From assembly GCA_009767595.1 (NCBI GenBank), contig VSDK01010371.1, positions 407,556-471,555 on the forward strand: a stretch of 64,000 nucleotides of DNA, read 5' to 3'. This document shows, in pieces, positions 31,839 through 39,865 of the stretch. The notes beneath the pieces are model-generated. The model was not told where the DNA came from and did no database searches. It saw nothing but the letters and a program-made list of their open reading frames with translations. The DNA comes from Symbiodinium kawagutii. Taxonomy: Eukaryota; Sar; Dinophyceae; Suessiales; Symbiodiniaceae. The position numbers and the translations under genes were made by a program. Position 1 is the first letter of the stretch. Each line of letters begins with the position of its first letter.

Positions 31839-32337
31839 AAAAGGGTTTCAGTTGTGAAGCCTTCTCAAACTCTTTTGGGGTTTTGTGCTGCAAGTTTGAA
31901 TGTGAACTTGCTTCCTTCTTTTTTGGAAGAGATTGCACGGGCCTTCAATCTAAACCTGTGCGTCACTCACCATCAATCAAACCGAAGCGGCGAGAGGGGA
32001 AATAGATCGATCTGGGTTGGGTGCTCATGGTTGGCTTTGGGGTTTCAATGTTCCTTTCGGATTGTAAACAGCTGGGGATCGACTCGATCATCTGGATGAT
32101 CAGCGTTCACTTCTGAATTGGTTTTGTTTCGCGCTTCCACCGCCGGCTTCTGAGGTTGGAGCTGCTTCCAAAGATCACGATGTCCAGGCGAGGAAGTGTC
32201 CTGAAAGCTGGCGATGGATGGCAATGGATGGCGTCACTCAAGACTATCGACTTGTGAGGACAAAAAAACCTCAAGCTAAAATCTGACAAAATCATATTTG
32301 AATCTAGGTTAAGGTTTGCCACTCAATAATCACAGGG
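31839..32337. other. Intron-like stretch in the module
   Basis: No domain seen. A short frame around 32150-32240 (SEVGAASKDHDVQARKCPES) is protein-like and could be a small exon; its borders are unclear. Confidence 0.35.
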
Positions 32338-32790
32338 TTGAAACCATGGGTCCATGAGCTTACTTGCACAGCTCTTTCAGCTGCAGGCGGCGGAAATATC
32401 CTGGAGGAGGTCCTGGCGACTTCACTGGTGCAACCTGTATTCCCGGCTTCGTTGAGCCGTTGTGGTGCCATACAGTTTGTGGTGGTTTGCGTGATCAAAG
32501 CTTGTCGTAAAACAATCCATTTCATTCTATGCCACAGCATTTTGTGCCCAGCAGCTAGGAAAAGCTTGGCTGACTTGAAGTTTAGGATGATAGCCATTGC
32601 CATGGATCCAACCGGGTTGAACTTGGTAGTTGCGCGGTTATTGGCTTTGGGGGCTCCGAAGGAAACTTGTCAAAATTACCCTGTGGATCAAGCAGTGTAC
32701 AAGAACTTGGGAACACCAGTTGAGATCCTTGTGACTCTAAGGACTTTGTGTTCCTGGTTCTGCTGGCGGCATGGTTGCGAACGCCTCTGA
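32338..32790 (+). CDS. Segment preceding the methyltransferase-fold domain
   Basis: The 150-codon frame is mixed. The part from about 32550 (ARKSLADLKFRMIAIAMDPT, then GLNLVVARLLALGAPKETCQ, YPVDQAVYKNLGTPVEIL) looks like a real exon, preceded by GTGCCCAG at 32546. The earlier part is less convincing and may be intron. Its position just upstream of the SAM-binding motif exon suggests the N-terminal region of that protein. No motif is named. Confidence 0.4.
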   Translation: MKPWVHELTCTALSAAGGGNILEEVLATSLVQPVFPASLSRCGAIQFVVVCVIKACRKTIHFILCHSILCPAARKSLADLKFRMIAIAMDPTGLNLVVARLLALGAPKETCQNYPVDQAVYKNLGTPVEILVTLRTLCSWFCWRHGCERL

Positions 32791-32799
32791 TATTTTCAG

Positions 32800-33000
32800 A
32801 TGTGGGCAGTGCTGGGCTACACCTGGTAGAGTACTTCGCAGGTAAGGCAAGAATTACCAAAATGGCTTTGCGTCGAGGCCTTTTTGCTAAGGCGGTAGAC
32901 ATATCGTATACGAAGCCTAAGCCTCCCAGAATCGATAGCTACGACAAGCCACGGGGTTCAATGGATTTCAATGGGTGTGCAGGATTTTTGTCCCTCGGTT
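32800..33000 (+). CDS. Methyltransferase-fold protein, SAM-binding motif exon
   Basis: TATTTTCAG precedes a frame reading DVGSAGLHLVEYFAGKARI, then TKMALRRGLFAKAVDISYT and GSMDFNGCAGFL. VEYFAGKARIT resembles motif I of cytosine-5 DNA methyltransferases and related Rossmann enzymes (FAGxG..T), which contacts S-adenosylmethionine; AVDIS fits motif II, where an acidic residue binds the ribose. Later exons supply VCSSW and LENP. The glycine after AG in FAGxG is replaced (FAGKA), so activity is uncertain. The family is abundant in Symbiodiniaceae, from memory. Confidence 0.6.
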
Positions 33001-33380
33001 GGAATTGGAATTGGTTTTTATGGGTATGATTGATTCGAATATTTCTTCGGAATCTATGTGGCTTATCCCATTGGGTAATAAGATTGTTGGCTTTCTGAAT
33101 CTTTAATTTCCCATTGAGACTGAAGCAGGCATTCTGGCATTCTATACGGCTCTCAAATGACATGTTTGTCATTAGTTTGGTTGCAATTCCTCGGTGATCA
33201 TTAGTGACCATCAGTGAACAGAAGCTAGAATCCCACACTTGTCATCTAAGGGAACGATCAATTAATACAGTCACCATCAGATCATCCATTATCACCATTG
33301 CTTGTGACAAATGCCCTTTCAAGTTGTGGAACCAACCGCTCACGCAACCCAAGCTCCCCAACATGTCTGATTCGGCCCAG
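33001..33380. other. Intron of the methyltransferase-fold gene
   Basis: AT-rich sequence without a protein-like frame, rich in ATCATTAGTGACCATCAGTG-type words. It ends with TTCGGCCCAG at 33380, a good acceptor. Confidence 0.45.
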
Positions 33381-33567
33381 GCTCTGTTTGATGCTCGCCC
33401 TCTGTGGGGTCCCTGGCATGTTGGTGTCGGTGCTCGCGGTTGTATGTTCGTCATGGACGACCATCAACAGAGCCACCAGTGGAAGGGATTACCTGCTACC
33501 TGGGGGGCTCACCTACTACAAGAGCGTCTGCAGTGCAAACAAGATGGTAGCCAGGACCGTTTCTTAA
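33381..33567 (+). CDS. Methyltransferase-fold protein, VCSSW exon
   Basis: Following TTCGGCCCAG the frame reads LCLMLALCGVPGMLVSVLAV, then VCSSWTTINRATSGRDYLLP and CSANKMVARTV. VPG...VCSSW...NRxTSxR is a pattern I associate with this dinoflagellate family. By position, VCSSW could stand where cytosine-5 methyltransferases carry the catalytic PCQ motif, but it is not canonical. If the exon ends at GTAGCCAG|GACCGT (GA donor, 33555) it joins the 33646 exon in phase, giving MVARAGLLILLL. Another frame over the same bases is also open but less regular. Confidence 0.55.
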
Positions 33568-33645
33568 TCATATGAATGGGTAATGCAAAGTTATGGTTTA
33601 CCCAGCATACCCAGGGTTTCTTTTCTTACCAACAGCAGCTCGCAG

Positions 33646-33820
33646 GGCCGGTCTACTAATTCTTCTTCTGGTGGCTTTGGGGTCGACTTGGATGCTGGAG
33701 AATCCAGCTGGCTCTTGTATCTTTGACTATTTCAGAATGGTTCAAGTCGTTCAACTGCTGAAACGGGCCAAGATCATGGTCGCTTGGTATCACTTTGGTT
33801 GGTTGGACCCAATACTTTAG
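33646..33820 (+). CDS. Methyltransferase-fold protein, LENP exon
   Basis: AGCAGCTCGCAG precedes the frame RAGLLILLLVALGSTWMLEN, then PAGSCIFDYFRMVQVVQLLK and RAKIMVAWYHFGW. WMLENPAGS occupies the place of motif VI (ENV/ENP) in cytosine-5 methyltransferases: hydrophobic strand, then ENP. It joins the previous exon in phase through a non-canonical GA-AG intron of 91 bases. The frame stops at TAG 33818-33820, presumably after the real donor. Confidence 0.55.
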
Positions 33821-33883
33821 CTCATTGGTTGATGTTTTTAAAGATTGTTTTTGAGGTTAGTTGTTTACACTGTTGGAACTAAG

Positions 33884-34125
33884 GTTTACAAGACAACATT
33901 CTGGATGCGACACCATGGCCATAAATCCCCAAAGCGGACAACCATCATTTCCAACAGCCGTCACATTGGCAAGTTGAATTTGGGTCGTCTTCGTATCAAG
34001 AAGGACGGGAAGAGCAAGGTACCAAAATCAACTACTACACGTCGATATGTAGACAAGGCTGGAAAGAAGAGGTATGTTGGCACAGCTGATTTGAAACGAT
34101 CGCAGACTCTTGTATTGAAAGCAAG
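33884..34125 (+). CDS. Methyltransferase-fold protein, basic C-terminal exon
   Basis: After GGAACTAAG the frame reads VYKTTFWMRHHGHKSPKRTT, then SNSRHIGKLNLGRLRIKKDG, TTTRRYVDKAGKKRYVGTAD and LKRSQ. FWMRH.GHKSPKRT...SN...I..L..G.L followed by TT.RYVD..GKKRYVGT..LK.SQ is a signature I know from many predicted Symbiodiniaceae proteins. The basic character suits DNA contact. GCAAG|GTTTTT at 34125 is a plausible donor. Confidence 0.6.
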
Positions 34126-34506
34126 GTTTTTTTTGTGGGGGTGTTTTGGGGCTGCACGAAAACCACAAATAAGAAAACCACAAAACCGGTCTTGGCTAAA
34201 TTTCCTTCGGTTGTTAGTGTATTAGATTTGGTCCCCAAAAGGGTTGCATTGGTCTAAAGCTAAGCCGAGTTGAAACTGATCCCAAAAGAAAACTGAGGAT
34301 CTACCCGGCTCCCTTCGCTCGAGCATTTCTTGAACTGGTTCCCTTGATGCAACGAGAAGAGAAAAGTTATCCTTTCTCATCAACCGAGACTTTTCCGCAC
34401 ATGGTTGGTGTGTTTCAATTTTGGCAAGAGCCCAATTGAAATGCCCCTGCCAAGTCAAACATGTCTGTTTCACCACTCTAATTCCACTTGGAACCACTGC
34501 GCTCAG

Positions 34507-34677
34507 CTCAACCGCCGCCAGGAAGTCGACCCTGACCAGGTTCGACGTGACTTTCTCAACGCTCCATGGACCGAGTGGGAGGATGCATCCTTACGGGACA
34601 CCATTCTTTATGCCTCTCGTTCAAAGTGGCTAAAAGTGCCCGATGAATGGAGACCATATTTGCCATCTCAAATCTAA
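34507..34677 (+). CDS. Terminal exon of the methyltransferase-fold gene
   Basis: GCGCTCAG (ending 34506) precedes LNRRQEVDPDQVRRDFLNAP, then WTEWEDASLRDTILYASRS and KWLKVPDEWRPYLPSQI, ending TAA. The length (57 codons), in-phase start and charged, Trp-rich composition make a good exon with a natural stop. It likely ends the protein that begins upstream of 32800. Intervening sequence 34126-34506 is intronic. Confidence 0.5.
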   Translation, partial: LNRRQEVDPDQVRRDFLNAPWTEWEDASLRDTILYASRSKWLKVPDEWRPYLPSQI

Positions 34678-35104
34678 GATTTGTAATTGGAAAGCATTGC
34701 AAAATTCCGATTGGCAGGGCCATGGATCTCAAATAGATGGTGTTGATCTTTGAAAAACCTCTGGGAACCCATTTGGCATGAATGACAATGGATGTGATTT
34801 TTAGGAAATTTGAAACGGCGATTTTTGCCGTCGAAACGGCGATTTTTGGCGAACAGGTGTTTTAGCAGTTTTTCAACACCCCCTACTTGAGTCATGTGGC
34901 CCTGGACATTCTTGTGTGAATTTCCTGCACGCTTGACATGTCCAATAGTCCAACCGATTTGCTGAAGAACAAAAGAAAAGGGTTTTGATTGTTGCTGTCA
35001 ACTTAGCCGACATGAATGTTGCACCTCCAAATGGATGCAAACGTTTGGTGTCACTTACCATCAATGCCGCAGCTTTTGATAACACGGTTTCAGTCTAGAA
35101 GGCC
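34678..35104. other. Spacer between methyltransferase-fold and acidic segments
   Basis: Nothing coding is recognised. Includes two direct copies of GAAACGGCGATTTTTG near 34811-34848 (a 17-19 bp tandem). Confidence 0.45.
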
Positions 35105-35278
35105 ATGGAGAACCTTTTTGACAAACAGGGTTCTAGTAGCACACTCATGAATGGGATTGCTGAAATCCATCGGCAATCGGCTGCCTTTCTAGCATCACGT
35201 TCTGATGCTGACTTGGAGAAAGAACTTGAAGCACTTGAGAAGGAGAATCACATTAGTTCAACAATGTTTGAGACAAAA
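35105..35278 (+). CDS. Helical coiled-coil-like exon
   Basis: The frame reads MENLFDKQGSSSTLMNGIAE, then IHRQSAAFLASRSDADLEKE and LEALEKENHISS. Heptad-like spacing of Leu with Glu/Lys indicates a short coiled coil. It may start the third gene or exon group of the module, and Met 35105 follows a GAAGGCC context. The true donor is not obvious; the open frame continues into less protein-like codons to 35434. Function unknown. Confidence 0.45.
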
Positions 35279-35466
35279 CCTCATGTTGCATGTTTTCGAA
35301 AGTGTAGTACAGTATCAGTATCGCCTTGCGGTGGCCTTTTGTGTCTTAATGATGATTTCCGAAAACCGCTTACCACCCTTTCTTTGTTACACATCATTCA
35401 AGTGTTTCTTGTTTGTTGTACTAAACTATCTTGATGCACAATAGCCAAACTGCTCTTCCCTTCAGG

Positions 35467-35777
35467 AGCAGCAGACCTCTGGACTCGGTGCCCCATCGTC
35501 CCCTCCTCCAGCCTCAGCATCTCCAAATGCGGATGCAGGGGAACCTCCGCGGCAGAAAAAGCTGAGATCTTTGGATAGTTTTGAAAAGGTTCAAGATCGG
35601 CAACCGGATCGGTGGGAGAGCTTGAGTTTAAGTTCTTTGTTCCAAGGTGGTGGCCATGCCCCTCGATCTCAAAGCAGTACTCCGCTCTTTTGTTACAGAT
35701 TGGTTCAAACCTTTCCTTTCCAACACAAGCGGATGAAAGATTTCTGGGATGACATAAGAAAACCAAACATCGATTAG
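35467..35777 (+). CDS. Pro/Ser-rich exon
   Basis: TTCCCTTCAG (ending 35466) precedes EQQTSGLGAPSSPPPASASP, then NADAGEPPRQKKLRSLDSFE and KVQDRQPDRWESLSLSSLFQ. The first part is disordered; the second may already be intron if GAAAAG|GTTCAA (35588) is the donor. A long frame stays open to TAG 35775-35777. Follows the coiled-coil exon on the same strand. No motif. Confidence 0.42.
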
Positions 35778-35974
35778 TGGTTCGTGTTTTGCATTTGTTT
35801 ATCATTAGCTTGTGATTGTTGCCTATGTTTGGAAATAACCGTGATCATAGAAATAGTCAGGCAACCACAACCCATGACAAAACATGACTGTGCAGAAATG
35901 TGATGCAAGTCAGATCAACACTAGCTGTTATTTGATGATAATCACTCTTGACACCTTTTGGATCCGTTGCTCAG

Positions 35975-36643
35975 GCTTCGAAAGATTCACCACATCTTGG
36001 CGACACTTTGAGAGATCCATCGCCACCCCCAGAGCCGACACCCACCGTGCCGACACCCTGCAGATCTTCCATGGGTTCAGAAAGGGAGGGCCCAGGCCCA
36101 TCTGAAACCCCAACACCAACAGGTTTCCACGGTCTGAAGCGCGGTGGTGATGGAACCATCATAAGGTTGGAGATTGACCTCACAGATGATCAAATCCAGG
36201 ATGATTTGGGTGATGTCGATGATGATGACAATGATGTTCAGATGGACAGGGACTCTGACCATGGTGCTGATGAGGAAGACCCCCTCCCCGATCTCGATGA
36301 GGTACCGGACATCAGAGATCAGAGCGTTGCTCCCCCCAAACTTGGGGTGATCAGGCTGAGCAAATCAGCCATCAATGGAAGGCTGAGACGAATCATGACA
36401 CCAACCGTGCGTGGAAACTTTAAAGTTTCTGAGGAGATTGTCAAGGATTTTAATTCTCCTCAGAAAAGAAAGACCATCGAGCAGATCTTTCAGATGTGTG
36501 GCTTCGACAGGGACCGGTTCTGTGATGTGTTGTGCTGCAAATCGGAAACCCATCTATCTAAGCACTGCTTTTTTTTGTGCTGGAGAATTGGTTGGGCCCA
36601 GCGTCCTAATCCACAAGTCAGCATCCGCTATCTCATTATGTAA
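35975..36643 (+). CDS. Acidic disordered exon with helical C-terminal part
   Basis: GTTGCTCAG (ending 35974) precedes an in-phase frame: ASKDSPHLGDTLRDPSPPPE, Pro/Thr-rich sequence, then RLEIDLTDDQIQDDLGDVDD, an Asp-rich tract, VIRLSKSAINGRLRRIMTPT, VRGNFKVSEEIVKDFNSPQK and IEQIFQMCGFDRDRF. A putative fold (residues 135-185 of the exon) with basic helices follows the acidic linker. The real exon end is probably near 36525-36545; codons beyond that read like intron. This is a well-supported coding segment, unrecognised in function. Confidence 0.55.
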   Translation, partial: ASKDSPHLGDTLRDPSPPPEPTPTVPTPCRSSMGSEREGPGPSETPTPTGFHGLKRGGDGTIIRLEIDLTDDQIQDDLGDVDDDDNDVQMDRDSDHGADEEDPLPDLDEVPDIRDQSVAPPKLGVIRLSKSAINGRLRRIMTPTVRGNFKVSEEIVKDFNSPQKRKTIEQIFQMCGFDRDRFCDVLCCKSETHLSKHCFFLCWRIGWAQRPNPQVSIRYLIM

Positions 36644-36986
36644 CCTTTGTTTTCTATGTAGTCAACTAAGGGTTCTGCCACGGCTGCCAATCAGTGCGCA
36701 ATACTTCCTATGGCTATGGGTGCTGTCCTTTTACCCCAAGTGAACACCTTAAACATTAGCAGGATAAGAATGGTTTTTGCTGGGATGTTCACTCATCCTC
36801 TTTCTTTGAATGGCTGGTAGCAACACAGTGCTGTTAACCAGCTACTTAGCATGTATGGCTAATCAAACGATTGGTGTGATGCTAGTTTGGACGGAGGGAT
36901 TTCCTTCCATGCATGGGACCATGTGGGCTTGCTTCTTTTTCACCATCAAATACCCAAACTATGAAATACCAAGCTGCGAACTGCAG

Positions 36987-37459
36987 GACACGTTTATCCA
37001 GGAGTGCGAGATTATCAGAAGCGAAATGCAGGAACAAGAGGTCAAGATCAGTGGCGAGTATGTGTCCAAGCAGACTATGCTTGAAGAATTGGGACTTAGT
37101 GAGACCCTTGTTCAAAGCATAATCAGGCTATACTTGCTGATAATCGTTGGTCGCCCATAAACCAATGATGATTCATAGGGCTTTGATCAACAAATAGTAA
37201 TTCAACTGCAATGGAATCGATCTCTCTTGGCTATTGGTTGAGGAAGCGGGTCCAAGCCATCATCAAGCATTGCCGCACAGACCCGAAAAAACTGATGCGG
37301 CCAGACCCTTAGTTATTTTGCATTCCAATTGCCAAAGTGGTTCCCAGTCATTGTTTGCTATGCGACCCTTTCAGGCGGGACAGATACGAAAATCTGACTC
37401 TCTATTGGTGCGAGAAAACCATATCGGGCACCATGACGCATCTCGGATCGCATCAAATT
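36987..37459 (+). CDS. Two or three short exons of the module
   Basis: 36987-37098: AACTGCAG then DTFIQECEIIRSEMQEQEVK, ISGEYVSKQTMLEELGLS, before GTGAGA; a helical Glu/Lys-rich exon. From 37241 one frame reads RKRVQAIIKHCRTDPKKLMR. From 37380 another reads RYENLTLYWCEKTISGTMTH. Each is protein-like but in a different frame, as expected for separate exons. The pattern suggests a continuous helical protein cut by short introns. No domain is named. Frames overlapping them on either strand are shadows. Confidence 0.4.
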
Positions 37460-37562
37460 TGATAACTTCTGTTGAATGGGTATGGGTCTAGAATGAACCA
37501 CTGAACTATTTGGGAACTTGGGATGGTTTTATTCTTCTCACCTGTATGCATTTCTCACTTGA

Positions 37563-37952
37563 CCTTTTGACCTTGCCGTCTGGCAATCCCAAGTCAGGCA
37601 CACCAGCCGAGTGGCCATGAACCGCAGGATCCATTGGCAGGAGAAAGGTCCTGCCAAAGGAATGGGCGGTACAATGGCACCAGCTGTGGGGTGGCAATTG
37701 GGTAGTGTGCCGGGTGCAGATGAAGGTACGCTCACCATCAACTCTCTGTGTTTTGTTAGGGCGGCTATGTCTTGCTTACCTGAACTCCCATCCGCCAGAC
37801 CACTTTCAACCCCTACGCAGGTGATGGTGAAGATGAAGATGATGACATCGATCCTGACAGTAGAACTGATAACTTGTCACAGCTTCGCCAAAAAGCAGGG
37901 TTACCTGAGATGGTTGAGGATGATCTCCCGTCATCCAATTGCTCCAAGATGA
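37563..37952 (+). CDS. Two exons: conserved-looking helical segment and acidic linker
   Basis: From 37563 the frame reads DLAVWQSQVRHTSRVAMNRR, then IHWQEKGPAKGMGGTMAPAV and GWQLGSVPGADE, with a donor near GATGAAG|GTACGC (37727). From 37818 (CTACGCAG acceptor) a second frame reads GDGEDEDDDIDPDSRTDNLS, then QLRQKAGLPEMVEDDLPSS. The TSRVAMNRR segment looks folded; the second is an acidic disordered linker. Phases were not resolved. Same strand and style as the other module exons. Confidence 0.42.
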   Translation, partial: PFDLAVWQSQVRHTSRVAMNRRIHWQEKGPAKGMGGTMAPAVGWQLGSVPGADEGTLTINSLCFVRAAMSCLPELPSARPLSTPTQVMVKMKMMTSILTVELITCHSFAKKQGYLRWLRMISRHPIAPR

Positions 37953-38087
37953 TGAATCTCGTTCAAAAATTATCTTTCGGTTCTGTTGGGTTAGTGTGAT
38001 GCATTGGCGAAACCTTTCAGCGATACACAAACATCATCAACAACACTTTTTGATTTTAGTGCATCCTGTGTGATGTACCTTATGCCC

Positions 38088-38678
38088 AGGACGTGCTTGA
38101 CCAAACGCATCAACAAGTTGAATGATGGCGTTGCCAAGTTCGATGCTGTGGATGAATCGGATCTCTCAATCATCCAAAAGAAGCCATTCCCTGAGTTTGT
38201 GTTTTATCAATTCTGGGTGTGCCTCCATGCCTCCAATAGGACCGATTGAGTTCATGACTTTAAGCAACACATTTAGCTATAAATCGCTCTTCACATCGAG
38301 GCTCAAGGATAAGCTGGCCAGCTACATCACTCAGCTGGAATCGAAGTACAGCCAGATCACAATCTTCATTCAAATGGCGTGGTTGACGGATTCGACAAAA
38401 CGTCTTCAACTTAGTTTGTTTTGTCACTCTTGCATTAGTCCCTGACCCAGTTGTACACAATGTTTCTGGGGTTGGCCCAGGGCCGAAAAGAACTTGAAGA
38501 CATTGTTTACCGAAGCTCAAAAGCTGTTGGGTCCTCAAATGCAACAGCCCAGCAATACCCATTCCATATTTTCCGATCATACTCCAGGGCTGTGGAGACT
38601 GTGAACATGGAAGGACGGATGAGGCGGGATATTATCCAAGCCCTTGGTAGCATGGTTCTATCAAGTGAATTAATTTAA
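38088..38678 (+). CDS. Helical exons near the end of the third gene of the module
   Basis: After TTATGCCCAG one frame reads RTCLTKRINKLNDGVAKFDA, then VDESDLSIIQKKPFPE. From 38283 another reads KSLFTSRLKDKLASYITQLE, SKYSQITIF. From 38447 a frame reads LTQLYTMFLGLAQGRKELED, IVYRSSKAVGSSNAT and NMEGRMRRDIIQALGSM. The last segment is also open in another frame, so its reading is uncertain. They look like helical, coiled-coil-type exons leading into the Lys/Ala tail at 38720. Function unknown. Confidence 0.38.
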
Positions 38679-38719
38679 TGCTAATTATGGTATTGCAGTT
38701 CTCAATTGCAGCTGGGTAG

Positions 38720-38854
38720 ATGCTGCCGGCCAGGTCCTTCTTGCCGAAAGCCCAGACATCAACCAAAAAGAGGAAGCCTGCAAAGGGGGCAGGAAAGGCC
38801 AAGGCAAAGTCCAAGGCAAAGTCGTCCAAAAAGGCGAAGCAGGAAACCGATTAG
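38720..38854 (+). CDS. Lys/Ala-rich terminal exon
   Basis: The 44-codon frame reads MLPARSFLPKAQTSTKKRKP, then AKGAGKAKAKSKAKSSKKAK, ending QETD and TAG. This short Lys/Ala tail resembles the longer Lys/Ala tract at 30.66-30.78 kb and suggests a nucleic-acid-binding or nuclear-targeting C-terminus for the exons before it. Too short for most gene callers. It may begin at GGCCAG|GTCC rather than at Met. Confidence 0.5.
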   Translation: MLPARSFLPKAQTSTKKRKPAKGAGKAKAKSKAKSSKKAKQETD

Positions 38855-39364
38855 ATCTAACTCGCTAGCATAGTTTTCAGTTGTTGCAGCTGAAGGTGCG
38901 GCACACAGTTCCGTCTGAGATTTTTTCTTTAAGGCCAAACATGGTTGAAAAGAATTATTGCATAGATGCTCTCAATCATGCCTACCACAGCTACACGTAC
39001 AACTTCCTTGCGTGTGCTTTTTCCCACGCTGGAAATTCAATGCCAAAAAGGCTGGTTTGATTCAAAAGCAAACCTCAACAAATAAGCAATTAAGTCTTGA
39101 GTGAAATCAGCGCTGCTGGGGGAACCAAAAAATCCGTGACAGCATAAGCCTGCACTTGTTTTCAACTCAGCTAGTTGCAGCAATGTTGTTTTTCTCCTTT
39201 CCTACTTTGTCATGGGCCAGGTTCAGCAGAGGCTGCTGCTGAAGCTGTTTCAGATGGTGTGGGGCCCCCATGATTGATCTCGACCCTATTGGATTGAATC
39301 CAGCTTAAGCAGTTGAACTTCCAATCTTCCAACCCTTTCAGATTGAGTTCCCAGCCTCGCCTAG
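38855..39364. other. Spacer before the transposase-like gene
   Basis: Mostly intron-like. CATGGGCCAG (39221) is followed by a short frame SAEAAAEAVSDGVGPP and TGA at about 39273, possibly a small exon. CTCGCCTAG ends at 39364 and would be the acceptor for the next segment. Confidence 0.4.
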
Positions 39365-39865
39365 GTGCCAGCAATCAAAGCTGCTCGCATCGTGCACGGT
39401 GCTTCTGTCGAAGCTGGGTGCCACCTGAGTGGCCAAGCGCGGGGGAGAAAAGAGCCAACAGAGAGGTCTCTGGTGGCCAATGCTTCTCGAAACATTCGAC
39501 GGATCATCAACCGATTGGGGCTTCAGTGGAAGATTTCCATTTCAGAGATCATCTTTGAGGTCGAAGGACAGCCTTTGATCATTCCATACATATCACCAAT
39601 CAAACTCTTCCAGTACATCTTGCAATTTCACATGGAGCTCTTGCTGGGAGGGTTTCAAAACCTACCTGATGGGGTTGACTTACTGAAAGGTTGGTGGAGG
39701 CATTTCCGGGAATCACATCCTACTCATGATGTTTTTCAGCATCACGACTCAACCTCGCTTGGCTATACCATTCCAGTTTACCTCTATGGCGATGAAGGGA
39801 AAGGGAAGAAAAGAGGCAACAACGCAACACTGCCTTGTTCACAGTCGAGACGCCGTTTGGTTTAG
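39365..39865 (+). pseudogene. Transposase-like protein, N-terminal part (frameshifted from the rest)
   Basis: Following CTCGCCTAG the frame reads VPAIKAARIVHGASVEAG, then RRIINRLGLQWKISISEII, IIPYISPIKLFQYILQFHME, DGVDLLKGWWRHFRESHPTH and IPVYLYGDEGKGKKRGNNAT. LYGDEGKGKKRG, with a candidate catalytic Asp at residue 143, starts a signature I know from a multicopy dinoflagellate family with transposase-like layout. At about 39,820-39,865 the natural continuation lies in another frame (39835-41205), so one base is missing or two are extra. No intron fits in the 30-base overlap. It could be true decay or a base-level error. Confidence 0.55.
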
